Positions 32,589 to 43,396 of a DNA stretch of 47,415 bases are shown in pieces. The notes under the pieces are model-generated. The model had not been told where the DNA came from. It made no database searches and worked only from the letters and a program-made list of their open reading frames with translations. The stretch's first letter is position 1; each line of letters opens with the position of its first letter. The translations under genes and the position numbers were made by a program. The DNA comes from Caldilineaceae bacterium (lineage in GTDB: Bacteria > Chloroflexota > Anaerolineae > Caldilineales > Caldilineaceae): NCBI GenBank assembly GCA_014879855.1, contig JACSRH010000294.1, positions 1 to 47,415 of the forward strand, in the 5' to 3' direction.

Positions 32589-33581
32589 ATGAAGGATCCA
32601 GTGCGCATTGATACAAACTGGCATTATCATGGCTTGCGTGCGCTGGTGATCGAGAACAGCCGCCTGCGCCTCGTCATTCTGCCGGAACTGGGCGGCAAAC
32701 TGTGGTCGCTGGTCGACAAATCGCGCGATCGGGAGATCTTCTGGCACAATCCACGCCTCATTCCGCGACCCGCGCCCTATGGTGCGGCCTATGATGATTG
32801 GTTCTGTGGCGGCTGGGATGAGTTGTTTCCCAACGACGCGCCTACCACCTTTGCCGGCGACGCCTACCCGGACCACGGCGAATGGTGGTCAATGCCCTTC
32901 GACTGGGAGGTCACTACGCGGGAACGCGATGAGGTCACGCTGCACTGCTGGCGCGCCGGCGTCGTAACCAACACCGCCGTCGATCGCTGGATTACTGTAC
33001 GCGCAGACGATCCGCGCCTGCAAATCCGCTATCGTATCCACAACGCCGGGCCACAGCCGCTCGACTTTCTCTGGAAGCTCCATCCGGCGCTCACCATTAC
33101 ACCGGACGCGCGCATCGATCTGCCAGCCTGCACCGTGCAGCCGGCAGCCATCTTTAACGACCGACTGGACAAACAGCCCTTTGTCTGGCCCACTGCGCAC
33201 AGTGCGCAAGGCGAAACAGTGGACATGCGCGTTGTGCCCGGCTTGGACGCGGCCACCTGCGACTTCTACTACGCCACTGATTTAGCTGGCGGCTGGTGCG
33301 CTTTGACTGACGCCGCTACGCGCGCGGGCTTTGGGCTGGCCTTCGACCCAACGATCTTTCGCAGCGTGTGGCTCTTTGGCGCGTACCGCGGCTGGCGCGG
33401 TCTGTACACGACGATCCTGGAGCCGTGTACGGGCTATCCCTACCAACTGGCGGATGCAGTTGCTCAGGGCACGGCCAGCCGGCTGGCAGCTGGTGCAACC
33501 ATCGAAACCACGGTGACTGCCGTGCTCTACCACGGACGCAGCGCGGTCACTCAAATTACACGCAACGGAGAGGTGCAGTGA
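32589..33581 (+). CDS. Galactose mutarotase-like protein (DUF5107/aldose-1-epimerase fold)
   Basis: 330 aa. The N-terminus ENSRLRLVILPELGGKLWSLVDKS has the pattern of the mutarotase-like beta-sandwich, and GGWDELFPND and HGEWWSMPFDWEV are typical of the DUF5107/aldose epimerase group. The likely role is interconversion of anomers of a free sugar released by the upstream galactosidases, but classical catalytic His/Glu positions cannot be assigned with certainty. It follows the GH36 gene by 33 bases and ends in a TGATG overlap with the SDR gene, so the genes are coupled. Confidence 0.7.
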   Translation: MKDPVRIDTNWHYHGLRALVIENSRLRLVILPELGGKLWSLVDKSRDREIFWHNPRLIPRPAPYGAAYDDWFCGGWDELFPNDAPTTFAGDAYPDHGEWWSMPFDWEVTTRERDEVTLHCWRAGVVTNTAVDRWITVRADDPRLQIRYRIHNAGPQPLDFLWKLHPALTITPDARIDLPACTVQPAAIFNDRLDKQPFVWPTAHSAQGETVDMRVVPGLDAATCDFYYATDLAGGWCALTDAATRAGFGLAFDPTIFRSVWLFGAYRGWRGLYTTILEPCTGYPYQLADAVAQGTASRLAAGATIETTVTAVLYHGRSAVTQITRNGEVQ

Positions 33582-34351
33582 TGGGTGAACTCGGCGGCAA
33601 AGTAGCATTGGTGACAGGCGCGGCGCGCGGCATCGGACGCGCGGTGGCGGAAGTCTTTGTGCGCGAAGGGGCAGCGGTGATGATCGCCGACCTGGCTGGC
33701 AGCGACGGTGCAGCGACCGCGGCCACCTTGTGCGATATGGGCGGCCAAGCCGCCTACACAGCCGCGGATGTAACCCAGGACGCCGAAGCGATGGTGGCGG
33801 CGACGGTGAAATATTTTGGCCGTCTCGACATCCTTGTCAACAACGCGGGCATCTTTTACAACGCTGACGCGCTGGCAACATCCTTTGACGACTGGCTCAA
33901 GGCAGTTGACGTGATCTTTTACGGAGCGTTTCACTGTAGTCGCGCCGCCGGTCGCGTCATGGTGGCGCAGGGGCAGGGCGGGCGCATCGTCAACGTCTCA
34001 TCGATCAACGGTTTTCTGGGCATGGGGCAATCCAGCCATTACAACACAGCCAAGGGCGCCGTCGATCAATTGACGCGCTGTCTGGCCGTGGAGTGGGCGC
34101 CGCACAACATCCTGATCAACGGCGTGGCGCCGGGCTTTGTCGATACGCCGATGTCGATCGTCGATGGCGTCAACGAACTGGAGACGCCTGACTTCCAGGA
34201 AATCTATGTGCGCCGTCGCCGCATTCCATTGGCCAGAGCCGCGCAGCCCACTGAGATCGCTGAGGCGGTGTGCTTTCTGGCATCGCCCCGTTGCAGCTAC
34301 ATCACCGGCCACACCATTGTGGTGGATGGCGGATTGTCGGTGACATTTTGA
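33581..34351 (+). CDS. Short-chain dehydrogenase/reductase, possibly galactose or other aldose dehydrogenase
   Basis: 256 aa. Classical SDR with TGAARGIG (cofactor loop, about residues 12-19), NNAG, catalytic Ser in NVSSINGF, YNTAK (Tyr and Lys of the catalytic triad) and the C-terminal GHTIVVDGGLSVTF. An Asp after the second strand (IADLAG) favours NAD over NADP. Position at the end of the galactosidase-mutarotase run suggests oxidation of galactose or a related aldose to its lactone, the first step of a non-phosphorylated route; substrate is inference. ATG 33581 overlaps the previous stop; a longer upstream frame is a shadow. Confidence 0.85.
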   Translation: MGELGGKVALVTGAARGIGRAVAEVFVREGAAVMIADLAGSDGAATAATLCDMGGQAAYTAADVTQDAEAMVAATVKYFGRLDILVNNAGIFYNADALATSFDDWLKAVDVIFYGAFHCSRAAGRVMVAQGQGGRIVNVSSINGFLGMGQSSHYNTAKGAVDQLTRCLAVEWAPHNILINGVAPGFVDTPMSIVDGVNELETPDFQEIYVRRRRIPLARAAQPTEIAEAVCFLASPRCSYITGHTIVVDGGLSVTF

Positions 34352-34384
34352 ATCCTCTCGTTCGGATGTTCTAGTAATCTGATA

Positions 34385-34390
34385 TAGAAT
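34385..34390 (+). promoter_or_regulatory. Candidate -10 box for the methyltransferase gene
   Basis: TAGAAT in the sequence GATATAGAATAGCCGC lies six bases before ATG 34397, which would give a leaderless transcript. No strong -35 box; TTCGGA (34361-34366) is a partial candidate at 18 bp. Confidence 0.35.
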
Positions 34391-34396
34391 AGCCGC

Positions 34397-35842
34397 ATGA
34401 GCCAAACAACCCTGTTACAAGATGCTTTCTCTCAAGAGAATCCTGGTCAGGAACGATCACTCAGCGCTATCGCGGTATTGGACAACGCGCTGATGAGCCG
34501 CTTCGAGCGAAGGCTTATCGTCGATCCCGCTTTGAACCGACAGATGGTGAGTTTCCAGGCCAATAAATCGCGGCCGGCCTATCGGTGGTACAAATATAAA
34601 GAGGCTTACTCCGCCGAGTTAGTGGAATATCTTTTGGCGCGCTACAACTTGAACGCAGGCACACTCCTCGATCCATTTGCAGGAAGCGGCACGACGTTGT
34701 TTGCAGCGACCAGGCTGGGGTTACATGCGGATGGGATTGAGCTACTCCCGATTGGTCAACAGATCATCGCGACAAGAGACCTGCTGGAACACGATTGTTC
34801 GGACGCAGCTATTGCAGTCATTCACCATTGGATGGAGACGGAACCCTGGCGTAATACAGAAGCTGACGTTTCATTGCAGGAGTTGCGGATCACGAAGGAC
34901 GCGTATTCCGCGGCGACACATGACGCCATTGAGTGTTACATGACAGCAGCACAACGTGAGAGTTCATGTGCACAGACAATCTTACGTTTCGCTCTCCTGT
35001 GTGTGCTCGAAGAAATCAGCTTTACACGCAAGGACGGCCAATATCTGCGCTGGGACTACCGATCTGGAAGGCGACAAGGCAAGAAGAGCTTTGACAAAGG
35101 GCAGATTCAGGAGTTCGCGTCGGCAATTCGTGCCAAACTGACCGAGATCACTCAAGATCATACCGAAGGCGCCGTGCAGGGTTCACTATTCGCTTCTGCA
35201 CAAACCACTACGGGGCGCATTCGTTTGCTGAACGGTTCGTGCCTGCATATCATGCCACAATTGCTTGCTGGCAGCTACGACGCACTGATGACCTCCCCGC
35301 CTTATTGCAATCGTTACGATTATACCCGCACCTATGCGCTCGAACTTGCATTATTGGGGACGGATGAACACAAACTTTCTGCGCTGCGGCAGGAAATGCT
35401 GAGTTGCACGGTCGAGAATCGCGCTAAAGACTTGCTGCACATGAATCCGGCGTGGGAAAATGCCATCAAGGTCGCCGACAACCAACGCCTGCTCCAAGCG
35501 ATTTTGACGTACTTGAATCGCCAGCGTGAGCTTGGACTCCTCAACAACACCGGGATCCCAAGGATGGTGCGCGGATATTTCTACGAAATGGCCTGCGTCA
35601 TCGCTGAATCGGCGCGTCTCCTCAAATCGAATGCCCCCTTGTTTATGGTCAACGACAATGTTCGTTATGCTGGCGTCAGCATTTCCGTCGATTTGATCTT
35701 ATCAGACATGGCAGAGTCGCTCGGCTTTATCGTGGATAAGGTGCTTGTATTGCCCAATGGCAAAGGCAACAGCAGTCAACAAATGGGACAACATGGTAGG
35801 GAAACATTGCGCAAGTGCGTCTATATTTGGAGAAAAGCGTGA
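34397..35842 (+). CDS. Type II DNA methyltransferase, probable N4-cytosine, of an AvaI/BsoBI-like system
   Basis: 481 aa. SAM-binding motif LLDPFAGSGTTLF (residues 91-103) comes first and the catalytic motif TSPPYCNRYDYTR (Ser 300) about 200 residues later, so target recognition probably lies between them (alpha-like order). SPPY is typical of N4-cytosine enzymes. Its stop overlaps the start of a restriction endonuclease of the AvaI/BsoBI family, so the predicted target is CYCGRG; known partners in that family methylate cytosine. No controller protein is present. Base composition is lower in GC than the flanking sugar genes, which suggests acquisition by transfer. Confidence 0.85.
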   Translation: MSQTTLLQDAFSQENPGQERSLSAIAVLDNALMSRFERRLIVDPALNRQMVSFQANKSRPAYRWYKYKEAYSAELVEYLLARYNLNAGTLLDPFAGSGTTLFAATRLGLHADGIELLPIGQQIIATRDLLEHDCSDAAIAVIHHWMETEPWRNTEADVSLQELRITKDAYSAATHDAIECYMTAAQRESSCAQTILRFALLCVLEEISFTRKDGQYLRWDYRSGRRQGKKSFDKGQIQEFASAIRAKLTEITQDHTEGAVQGSLFASAQTTTGRIRLLNGSCLHIMPQLLAGSYDALMTSPPYCNRYDYTRTYALELALLGTDEHKLSALRQEMLSCTVENRAKDLLHMNPAWENAIKVADNQRLLQAILTYLNRQRELGLLNNTGIPRMVRGYFYEMACVIAESARLLKSNAPLFMVNDNVRYAGVSISVDLILSDMAESLGFIVDKVLVLPNGKGNSSQQMGQHGRETLRKCVYIWRKA

Positions 35843-36870
35843 ACCAGTACGGGCAGCCTTATCTTGCCCATTTGATGTCCAGCCAGGATCTGATTACAAC
35901 ACCAGCCGCCAAACGTGCTGGGTTTGTCGCAGCAGTGCTGGAGAAGAGCAAGCTGGCGGATGAGTTTATTCGCGATGCTCGTACATTGCGGACAAAGGCG
36001 AGCGCTGCGCACAGTCCAGAGATCCTGCTCGATATCGAAGACATTCAGGCGGGGTTGCTAACGGCAGCAGGCGTGTCAGATAAGGCTGCCAATTATCTGG
36101 GAACAAGTGATCGCCGCGAAATCCTGCTTGAGTATGTCAAAACCGTTTTGGAGCCTGCAGGTGATAAATTTGTCGAAGAACTGGTCTACCGGTTCTTACT
36201 GACGCGTGGCGATACGTTAGGCGGAAAGGTGCGCAATTTAGTCGGTGTATGGGCGCAACGCCAGTTCTCGAACTACATCATTTCTGAATTTCGGGTTGCG
36301 GGAAGAGAGCTACGTTGGCTTGGAACCAAACGAGTGGGATGGCAACAGATCGACGAATTAACCGATCCTGATCAAGTCAGGGCTTTTGCATGGAAAACTG
36401 GATACATGTCGCGTGTGCTTGCTTATAATGTTGGTATACCTTTGATCAAGACCGATGAGGAGATGGCAAATGACGCTCCTGTTGAAGGAAACATTTCAAG
36501 TCGAGGCGGCAAGAACGTGGATTTGTGCTTGTTGCAAACGACCGAAGATGCGTATATTGCCAAATCTCAACGCTCCCGCACCATAAAAGAAACTAATTTC
36601 TACATTGCGTTAGGTGAACTCAAGGGCGGGATCGATCCTGCCGGCGCCGATGAGCACTGGAAAACTGCCAGCGCTCATTTGTCACGTATTCGGCGTTCTT
36701 TTGCGCTCTATGGCGCTGCTCCGGCGCTGTTTTTCATTGGTAATGCCGTCGAGGCAAGTATGGCGGGCGAGATTTGGGGTATGTTGGAGCGGGGTGAGCT
36801 CGCAAACGCCGCCAATATGACCGATGACAAACAAGCTATATCATTGGTGTCGTGGCTATGTAAGCTCTAG
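35839..36870 (+). CDS. Type II restriction endonuclease, AvaI/BsoBI family
   Basis: 343 aa from GTG 35839, which overlaps the methyltransferase stop (GTGA) and has GGAG six bases upstream. The match to BsoBI as I remember it is close in several blocks: LLDIEDIQAGLL, GVSDKAANYL, FLLTRGDTLGGKVRN and LGELKGGIDPAGADEHWKTA. Predicted PD-(D/E)xK residues are Asp 228 (KNVDLCLL), Glu 260 and Lys 262 (GELKGG). Family enzymes cleave C^YCGRG. Translation after the methyltransferase would help protection come first. The C-terminus is full length. Confidence 0.92.
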   Translation: MNQYGQPYLAHLMSSQDLITTPAAKRAGFVAAVLEKSKLADEFIRDARTLRTKASAAHSPEILLDIEDIQAGLLTAAGVSDKAANYLGTSDRREILLEYVKTVLEPAGDKFVEELVYRFLLTRGDTLGGKVRNLVGVWAQRQFSNYIISEFRVAGRELRWLGTKRVGWQQIDELTDPDQVRAFAWKTGYMSRVLAYNVGIPLIKTDEEMANDAPVEGNISSRGGKNVDLCLLQTTEDAYIAKSQRSRTIKETNFYIALGELKGGIDPAGADEHWKTASAHLSRIRRSFALYGAAPALFFIGNAVEASMAGEIWGMLERGELANAANMTDDKQAISLVSWLCKL

Positions 36871-36914
36871 TTCATTGATTGGCCAATGAGGTTTCAACCA
36901 ACTATGGGCAATGT

Positions 36915-38023
<1,109 letters not shown>

Positions 38024-38027
<4 letters not shown>

Positions 38028-38812
38028 GAGGACCTTGGATGATAGCCGAGTACGCGTGAGAGCCGAGCTGCGCCTCGTTGCACCAACAGGCGCAGTGTGG
38101 CCTGACGCTCGGCGGTGAAACGCACAGTCGGCACGGAAACGCTGATCGCAGCAACGACAGTATCGTCACTGCCAAACACCGGAGCAGCGATACAGCAAAG
38201 ACCGGGCGTGGACTCCTCAAAGTCGGTGGCATAGCCACGCTGTCGGGTCTCGGCCAATTCCTGGCGAAAGGCGCTAGGATCGGTAATCGTGCGCGAGGTG
38301 ATGGGCATGAGAATTTCTTCAGGTGGATAGATTTTATCTAATTCGGTGGCAGCCAAGGCAGAAAGCAACATTTTGCCGACGCCAGTGCCATAGGCTGGAA
38401 AGCGCCTGCCGACTGCGGAAACCATACGCACAGTATTCGTCCCCTCCTCTTTAGCAATATAAAGCACCTCATTGCCGTCAAGGATAGCAAGATGCACTGT
38501 TTCATCGCACGCGTGCGCGGTCTCACGCACCACCTCCTGTCCCTCGGTCAGCAAGTCGGCGCCAGCCATGTAACTGCTGCCAAGCTCAAAGAGTCTCGCA
38601 CCCAGGCGATAGGTGCGGTCGTGTCGCCCCTCGCGTAAATAGCTCCGGCTCAGCAAGGTAGCAAGCAAGCTGTGTGTGCTGCTCTTGGGAATCGAGAGTT
38701 TGGCGGAAATCTCCGAAAGGCTGATGCCATCGGGATATTGGGCGAGCAGTTCAAAGATGTCGAGCACACGCAACGCCGACTTCACGCCTTCAGGTTGCTT
38801 CAGACGACCCAT
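38024..38812 (-). CDS. IclR-family transcriptional regulator
   Basis: 262 aa. The N-terminal winged helix (about residues 8-75, with ALRVLDIFELLAQYPDGISLSE, IPKSSTHSLLATLL and YRLGARLFELGSSY) binds DNA, and the C-terminal effector domain carries VHLAILDGNEVLYI, AYGTGVGKMLLSAL and PGLCCIAAPVF. It probably senses a sugar or sugar acid. It leads an operon with the enolase-type gene, has a near-consensus promoter, and a TTCA-N6-TGAA dyad in its leader identical in layout to those of the importer and galactosidase operons. I infer autoregulation and control of the whole locus. Confidence 0.88.
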
Positions 38813-38820
38813 ACGCAGTG

Positions 38821-38834
38821 TTCATGGATATGAA
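38821..38834. promoter_or_regulatory. Predicted IclR operator at iclR
   Basis: TTCA-TGGATA-TGAA (a TTCAT-N4-ATGAA dyad), 27 bp after the -10 box and 8 bases before the iclR start. Third copy of the operator also found at both divergent promoters. Confidence 0.55.
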
Positions 38835-38861
38835 TGGTTTTCGGTATGGCGAATATAAAGA

Positions 38862-38890
38862 AGTATAGCAGCCTGACATCTGGCTGTCAA
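38862..38890 (-). promoter_or_regulatory. Promoter of iclR
   Basis: Minus strand: TTGACA (38890-38885), 17-bp spacer, TGC extended -10, TATACT (38867-38862). Near-consensus. Confidence 0.78.
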
Positions 38891-39014
38891 ACCAAGTTTT
38901 CAGGGGGCACAGGCAGACAGTAACCCAACCTACGCATCAGGCTGCCCAATTTTTGGCTGCATCCCTTTTGCAGGCGCATCCAGGGTTTCGACAACGCCAA
39001 TGCAACAGCCTGCA

Positions 39015-39023
39015 TGGTATACT
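39015..39023 (+). promoter_or_regulatory. Extended -10 promoter for fbp
   Basis: TGG-TATACT (39015-39023) 57 bases before the fbp start, without a recognisable -35 at 17 bp. A short CCTTCAT tandem follows at about 39030-39050. Confidence 0.45.
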
Positions 39024-39080
39024 CACGGCAACAAATCCTTCATCCTTCATCCTTGATTCAGACTCTGGAGGAGATCAAAG

Positions 39081-40120
<1,040 letters not shown>

Positions 40121-40124
<4 letters not shown>

Positions 40125-41026
40125 GCAACATGACCATACTGCCGCCGCGTCCTGCCAACAGGCGTGATTTGCCAAAGCTGGCCGCGGCCGTCGACTTCGG
40201 CATCAGCAACACCGATGTGGTGGTGCGGCGCGGCGATGAACTGATCACCTGGAGCCAGCCTTACACCCGCGACCCGGATGAAGCCAGCGTAGTCGCACTG
40301 CTGGCCGCGCGCGATGTGGATCTGAGCGCACTGTCGTGGCTGGCTGTGACTGGCGGCCGCCACCGCGTGCTGCCCGACGCGCTGAGAGAAACCGCGATCG
40401 TCAAGATCAGCGAAGTGCAGGCGATTGGGCGCGGCGGACAGGCGCGGCTGGGGCTGGAGGGTGAGCAGCGCACCATCCCGCTGATGGTGGCGAGCTGCGG
40501 CTCCGGCACCGCGCTGATCAAGGCGCAGGGCGATCACTACGCGCACGTCTCCGGCAGCGCGGTGGGCGGCGGCGCCATGCTCGGCCTGGCGCGGCTGATC
40601 CTGGGCACGATGAATCCGTTGGAGATCGAGCGGTTGGCCGCAGCAGGCGACCGCAACGCGGTTGATCTCAGCCTCGCGGACGTGATCACCGGGCCGATCG
40701 GCTCGCTGCCCGCGGACGCCACTGCCGTCAACTTTGGGCGGCTGGGCCGTTCCAGCTTTCACGGCGATGTCAGCCGCGAAGACCTGGCGGCGGCGCTGGT
40801 CAATCTTATCGGCCAGACGATCGCGCTGATCACGATCAACGTCGCGCGCGCCCAGGCGTGCGCACACATCGTGCTGATCGGCCACATGCTCGATATGGCA
40901 ACCTTGCGCGGGGTCATCGCGCTGGTCGGCCAGTACTACGCTGCCGAACTCCAGCTTGTCGAACGCCCCGGCTATGCCACTGCCATCGGCGCGCTGCTGC
41001 TGGCGGAGCATCAGACAAGCCAATGA
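40121..41026 (+). CDS. Type II pantothenate kinase-like ASKHA protein
   Basis: 301 aa from GTG 40121, overlapping the fbp stop; ATG 40130 is a possible alternative. The fold is of the actin/sugar-kinase kind: phosphate-1 loop AAVDFGISNTDVVVR (about residues 22-36), a Gly-rich region MVASCGSGTALIKAQGDHYAHVSG, the GGGAMLGLARLIL helix, and the adenosine loop IVLIGHML. These match type II (CoaW-like) pantothenate kinases, which phosphorylate pantothenate in CoA synthesis. Coupling with a gluconeogenic phosphatase is unusual. Function is by family resemblance. Confidence 0.72.
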
Positions 41027-41027
41027 G

Positions 41028-41100
41028 GAGCGGTTTGAAAAGGATATGTTCGGCGCGGAGACGCGGAGCAGCAGAGGTTCGCAGAGGAAAAGCGGCAAAG
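41028..41100. repeat. Dispersed repeat after the pantothenate kinase-like gene
   Basis: Opens GGAGCGGTTTGAAAAGG right after the stop codon, then a purine-rich CGCGGAGACGCGGAGC run and GCAGAGG units. It resembles the element at 3478 in both its opening and its CGCAGAG core. Confidence 0.55.
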
Positions 41101-41184
41101 GGTTGATTGATTTTTTCTGCGCACCGCGGCATTCCTGCGTCGCTGCACCAAAGTGGCAACTGACCACAGAAAGGAGCACGCACC

Positions 41185-42156
41185 ATGCACTACCGACTCT
41201 TAGGCAGCACCGGCGTCACCGTTTCCAGCCTCTGCTTCGGCGCGATGTCCTTTGGCGGCGACGCCGACGAGGCCATTTCCGCGGCGATGTACGCGCGCTG
41301 CCGCGACGCGGGCGTCAACTTCTTCGACTGCGCCAATGTCTACGGCCGCGGCCGCGCTGAAGAGTTGCTCGGTAAATTCATGGCAGGCCACCGCGACGAA
41401 CTGGTCATTACCAGTAAGGTCGGTTTTGCCATGCGCGACGGATTCAACGGCAGCGGGCTGGCGCGGCGCCACATCCTGCGCGAAGTTGAAGATAGCCTGC
41501 GCCGGCTGGGCACCGATCGCATCGACGTCTACTTCTGCCACCGCTTTGACGCCACTACACCGATGGAGGAGACGCTGGCCGCGCTCGACGCGCTGGTGCA
41601 ACAGGGCAAGATTCTCTACCCGGCGGTGAGCAACTGGGCCGCGTGGCAGATCGCCAAGGCGCTGGGCTTGTCAGCGCTGAATGGCTGGGCGCGCTTTGCC
41701 GTGATGCAGCCGATGTACAACCTTGCCAAGCGCCAGGCCGAGGTCGAGCTGCTGCCGCTGGCGCAGGCGGAGCAACTTGGCGTCATCCCCTACAGCCCGC
41801 TCGGTGGCGGGTTGCTGACCGGCAAATATGGCGTAGGCCAGCGGCCAGACTCCGGCCGGCTGGTCGAGAACACGATGTACCAGAAGCGCTATGGCGACGC
41901 AATGCACTATGCGGTGGCGGAGCGCCTTACCCAGTACGCGCAAACACGCGGCCAGCATCCGGCGACGCTGGCGGTGGCATGGGTAATGAGCCATCCGGCA
42001 GTCACCGCGCCGATCGTCGGCGCGCGCAATCTGGCGCAGCTGGAGCCGTCGCTGGCCGCCGGCGATATCGAACTGACCGCAGAAGAGCGAGTAGAGATTT
42101 CGGCGCTTTCGGTCGAACCGCCGCCGGCAACGGATCGCAGCGAGGAAAAAGCGTAG
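41185..42156 (+). CDS. Aldo/keto reductase
   Basis: 323 aa, NADPH-dependent reductase with a TIM barrel. Catalytic tetrad visible: Asp and Tyr in FFDCANVYGRGRAEELLG, Lys in VITSKVGF and His in DVYFCHRFD. The substrate end includes ILYPAVSNWAAWQIAKA, YSPLGGGLLTGKY and TAPIVGARNLAQLE (cofactor binding). It is close to the YghZ/YajO type general reductases. AAGGAG lies nine bases before the ATG. It precedes the secreted-protein gene by 29 bases and may belong to the same transcript; the natural substrate is unknown. Confidence 0.9.
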   Translation: MHYRLLGSTGVTVSSLCFGAMSFGGDADEAISAAMYARCRDAGVNFFDCANVYGRGRAEELLGKFMAGHRDELVITSKVGFAMRDGFNGSGLARRHILREVEDSLRRLGTDRIDVYFCHRFDATTPMEETLAALDALVQQGKILYPAVSNWAAWQIAKALGLSALNGWARFAVMQPMYNLAKRQAEVELLPLAQAEQLGVIPYSPLGGGLLTGKYGVGQRPDSGRLVENTMYQKRYGDAMHYAVAERLTQYAQTRGQHPATLAVAWVMSHPAVTAPIVGARNLAQLEPSLAAGDIELTAEERVEISALSVEPPPATDRSEEKA

Positions 42157-42185
42157 TTGCATTGTACGTCTGTCAGGAGACGCAA

Positions 42186-42917
42186 ATGGTTCATTTCCTC
42201 TGGTGGCTGCTCGCCATGCTGTTGTTTGCAGGACAAAGTACAACGGTCGCCGCGCCGGCGGCGGATAAAGTGGGTGCGAGTGCATCTGTTGCGCAGTCGG
42301 CCGCCACCGCCCCCCTGCCGCTTGCCCCTGGCGCCACCTGGGTGTATCGGCAGGATGCTTATTCATCCAGCACGCTGCGCGCCCAGGAAATTGTGACCGC
42401 CACTTTTATTTTCACCGAAACCATCGTTGACTTGGTTGAGGAGGATGGGTGGCTGTGGGCGCGCGTGCATCCAACCAGGACAGTGCTCACCATGCCGGCA
42501 GGCTATCCACAGCCGCCAGAGGAGGCGCCGGCGGACTTCTGGTACATCTGGGATGGCAGCAGGCTCTTTAAGACCGAGGATGCCAGCGCCCAGGCCGGCT
42601 TCGAGCCACAGACTGCCAGCCTGCATTATCTGTTCCCGCTGGCGATCGGCAGCGCGTGGTGTCCACAGGCGGGCGCGGCCGACGCGCCAAGTGTGTGCGA
42701 ATATGCCGGGATGCGCCGCGTCGTCGATCACGGCAGCTACGAAACGCCGGCCGGCCAATTTGAAGATTGTTATCAAACCTACGAAATGTATCTCAGTGGC
42801 AGCCCGACCACTTGGTTTTGCAATGGCATCGGCGTTGTCGCCGAGCACTATGTGCACAGTGGATCGCCATTTGGCTATCACAAAATGCTGATGGAATATC
42901 GAGTTTCACCAAAATGA
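42186..42917 (+). CDS. Secreted protein of unknown function
   Basis: 243 aa from ATG 42186 (AGGAG seven bases upstream). A signal peptide (FLWWLLAMLLFAGQSTTVAA) is followed by a beta-rich domain with many aromatic residues, LPLAPGATWVYRQD near its start and WFCNGIGVVAEHYVHSG near its end. Cysteines at CPQAG, CEYAG, CYQTY and CNGIG may form disulphides. The pattern resembles extracytoplasmic domains of unknown function from Chloroflexota; I cannot name a family. A longer frame back to 41643 is a shadow inside the reductase gene. Stop overlaps the thioesterase start (ATGA). Confidence 0.75.
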   Translation: MVHFLWWLLAMLLFAGQSTTVAAPAADKVGASASVAQSAATAPLPLAPGATWVYRQDAYSSSTLRAQEIVTATFIFTETIVDLVEEDGWLWARVHPTRTVLTMPAGYPQPPEEAPADFWYIWDGSRLFKTEDASAQAGFEPQTASLHYLFPLAIGSAWCPQAGAADAPSVCEYAGMRRVVDHGSYETPAGQFEDCYQTYEMYLSGSPTTWFCNGIGVVAEHYVHSGSPFGYHKMLMEYRVSPK

Positions 42918-43396
42918 ACAAACAACCTAACAGCCACAACTGCTTCGTCTGCGGCGTCAAAAACAGCGCCGGCGTCCACGTCAACTTCTATGAAGTCGTT
43001 GCTGAGGACGGCAGCGGCGAGATCCTGGCGCGCTTCACCGGCCAGCCGCACCACCAGGGTTACCCCAACCGCATGCACGGCGGCGTGATCACCGGCATCC
43101 TTGACGAGACGATTGGGCGCGCCGTCAACATCGGCGAAGGCGAGGATCCCTCGACGTGGGGCGTCACCGCCGAGCTGACCGTGCGCTTCCGCAAGCCGGT
43201 GCCGCTGGGCGTCGAGCTGGAGGCGCGCGGGCGCATCACGCGCGACATTCACCACCTCTTCGAAGGCGCTGGCGAAATCTATCTCCCCGACGGCACGGTC
43301 GCCGCGATTGCGCACGGCAAATATATTCGCCTCAAGCTGGACACCATCGCCGACGCCGAGCCGGAGGATTTAGGCTGGCGAGTGTATGAAGACTGA
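42914..43396 (+). CDS. PaaI-type hotdog thioesterase
   Basis: 160 aa from ATG 42914. Hotdog-fold marks include NCFVCGVKNSAG at the N-terminus, RMHGGVITGILDETIGRA with the active-site Asp/Glu helix, and WGVTAELTVRFRKPVPLG in the central strand. Enzymes of this type hydrolyse acyl-CoA or aryl-CoA esters. It is sandwiched by overlaps of 4 bases with the secreted protein and 11 bases with the E1 fusion, so it is translated with them; a role in clearing or releasing an acyl group produced by that enzyme is possible. Confidence 0.85.
   Translation: MNKQPNSHNCFVCGVKNSAGVHVNFYEVVAEDGSGEILARFTGQPHHQGYPNRMHGGVITGILDETIGRAVNIGEGEDPSTWGVTAELTVRFRKPVPLGVELEARGRITRDIHHLFEGAGEIYLPDGTVAAIAHGKYIRLKLDTIADAEPEDLGWRVYED

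Noticed and set aside
36873..36888. CATTG-N6-CAATG hairpin between the endonuclease and enolase-type genes as a terminator
   Set aside because: The stem is short and AT-rich with no T-run; too weak to call.
41643..42185. Long N-terminal extension of the secreted protein
   Set aside because: The upstream frame runs inside the aldo/keto reductase gene; the signal peptide and ribosome site fix the start at 42186.
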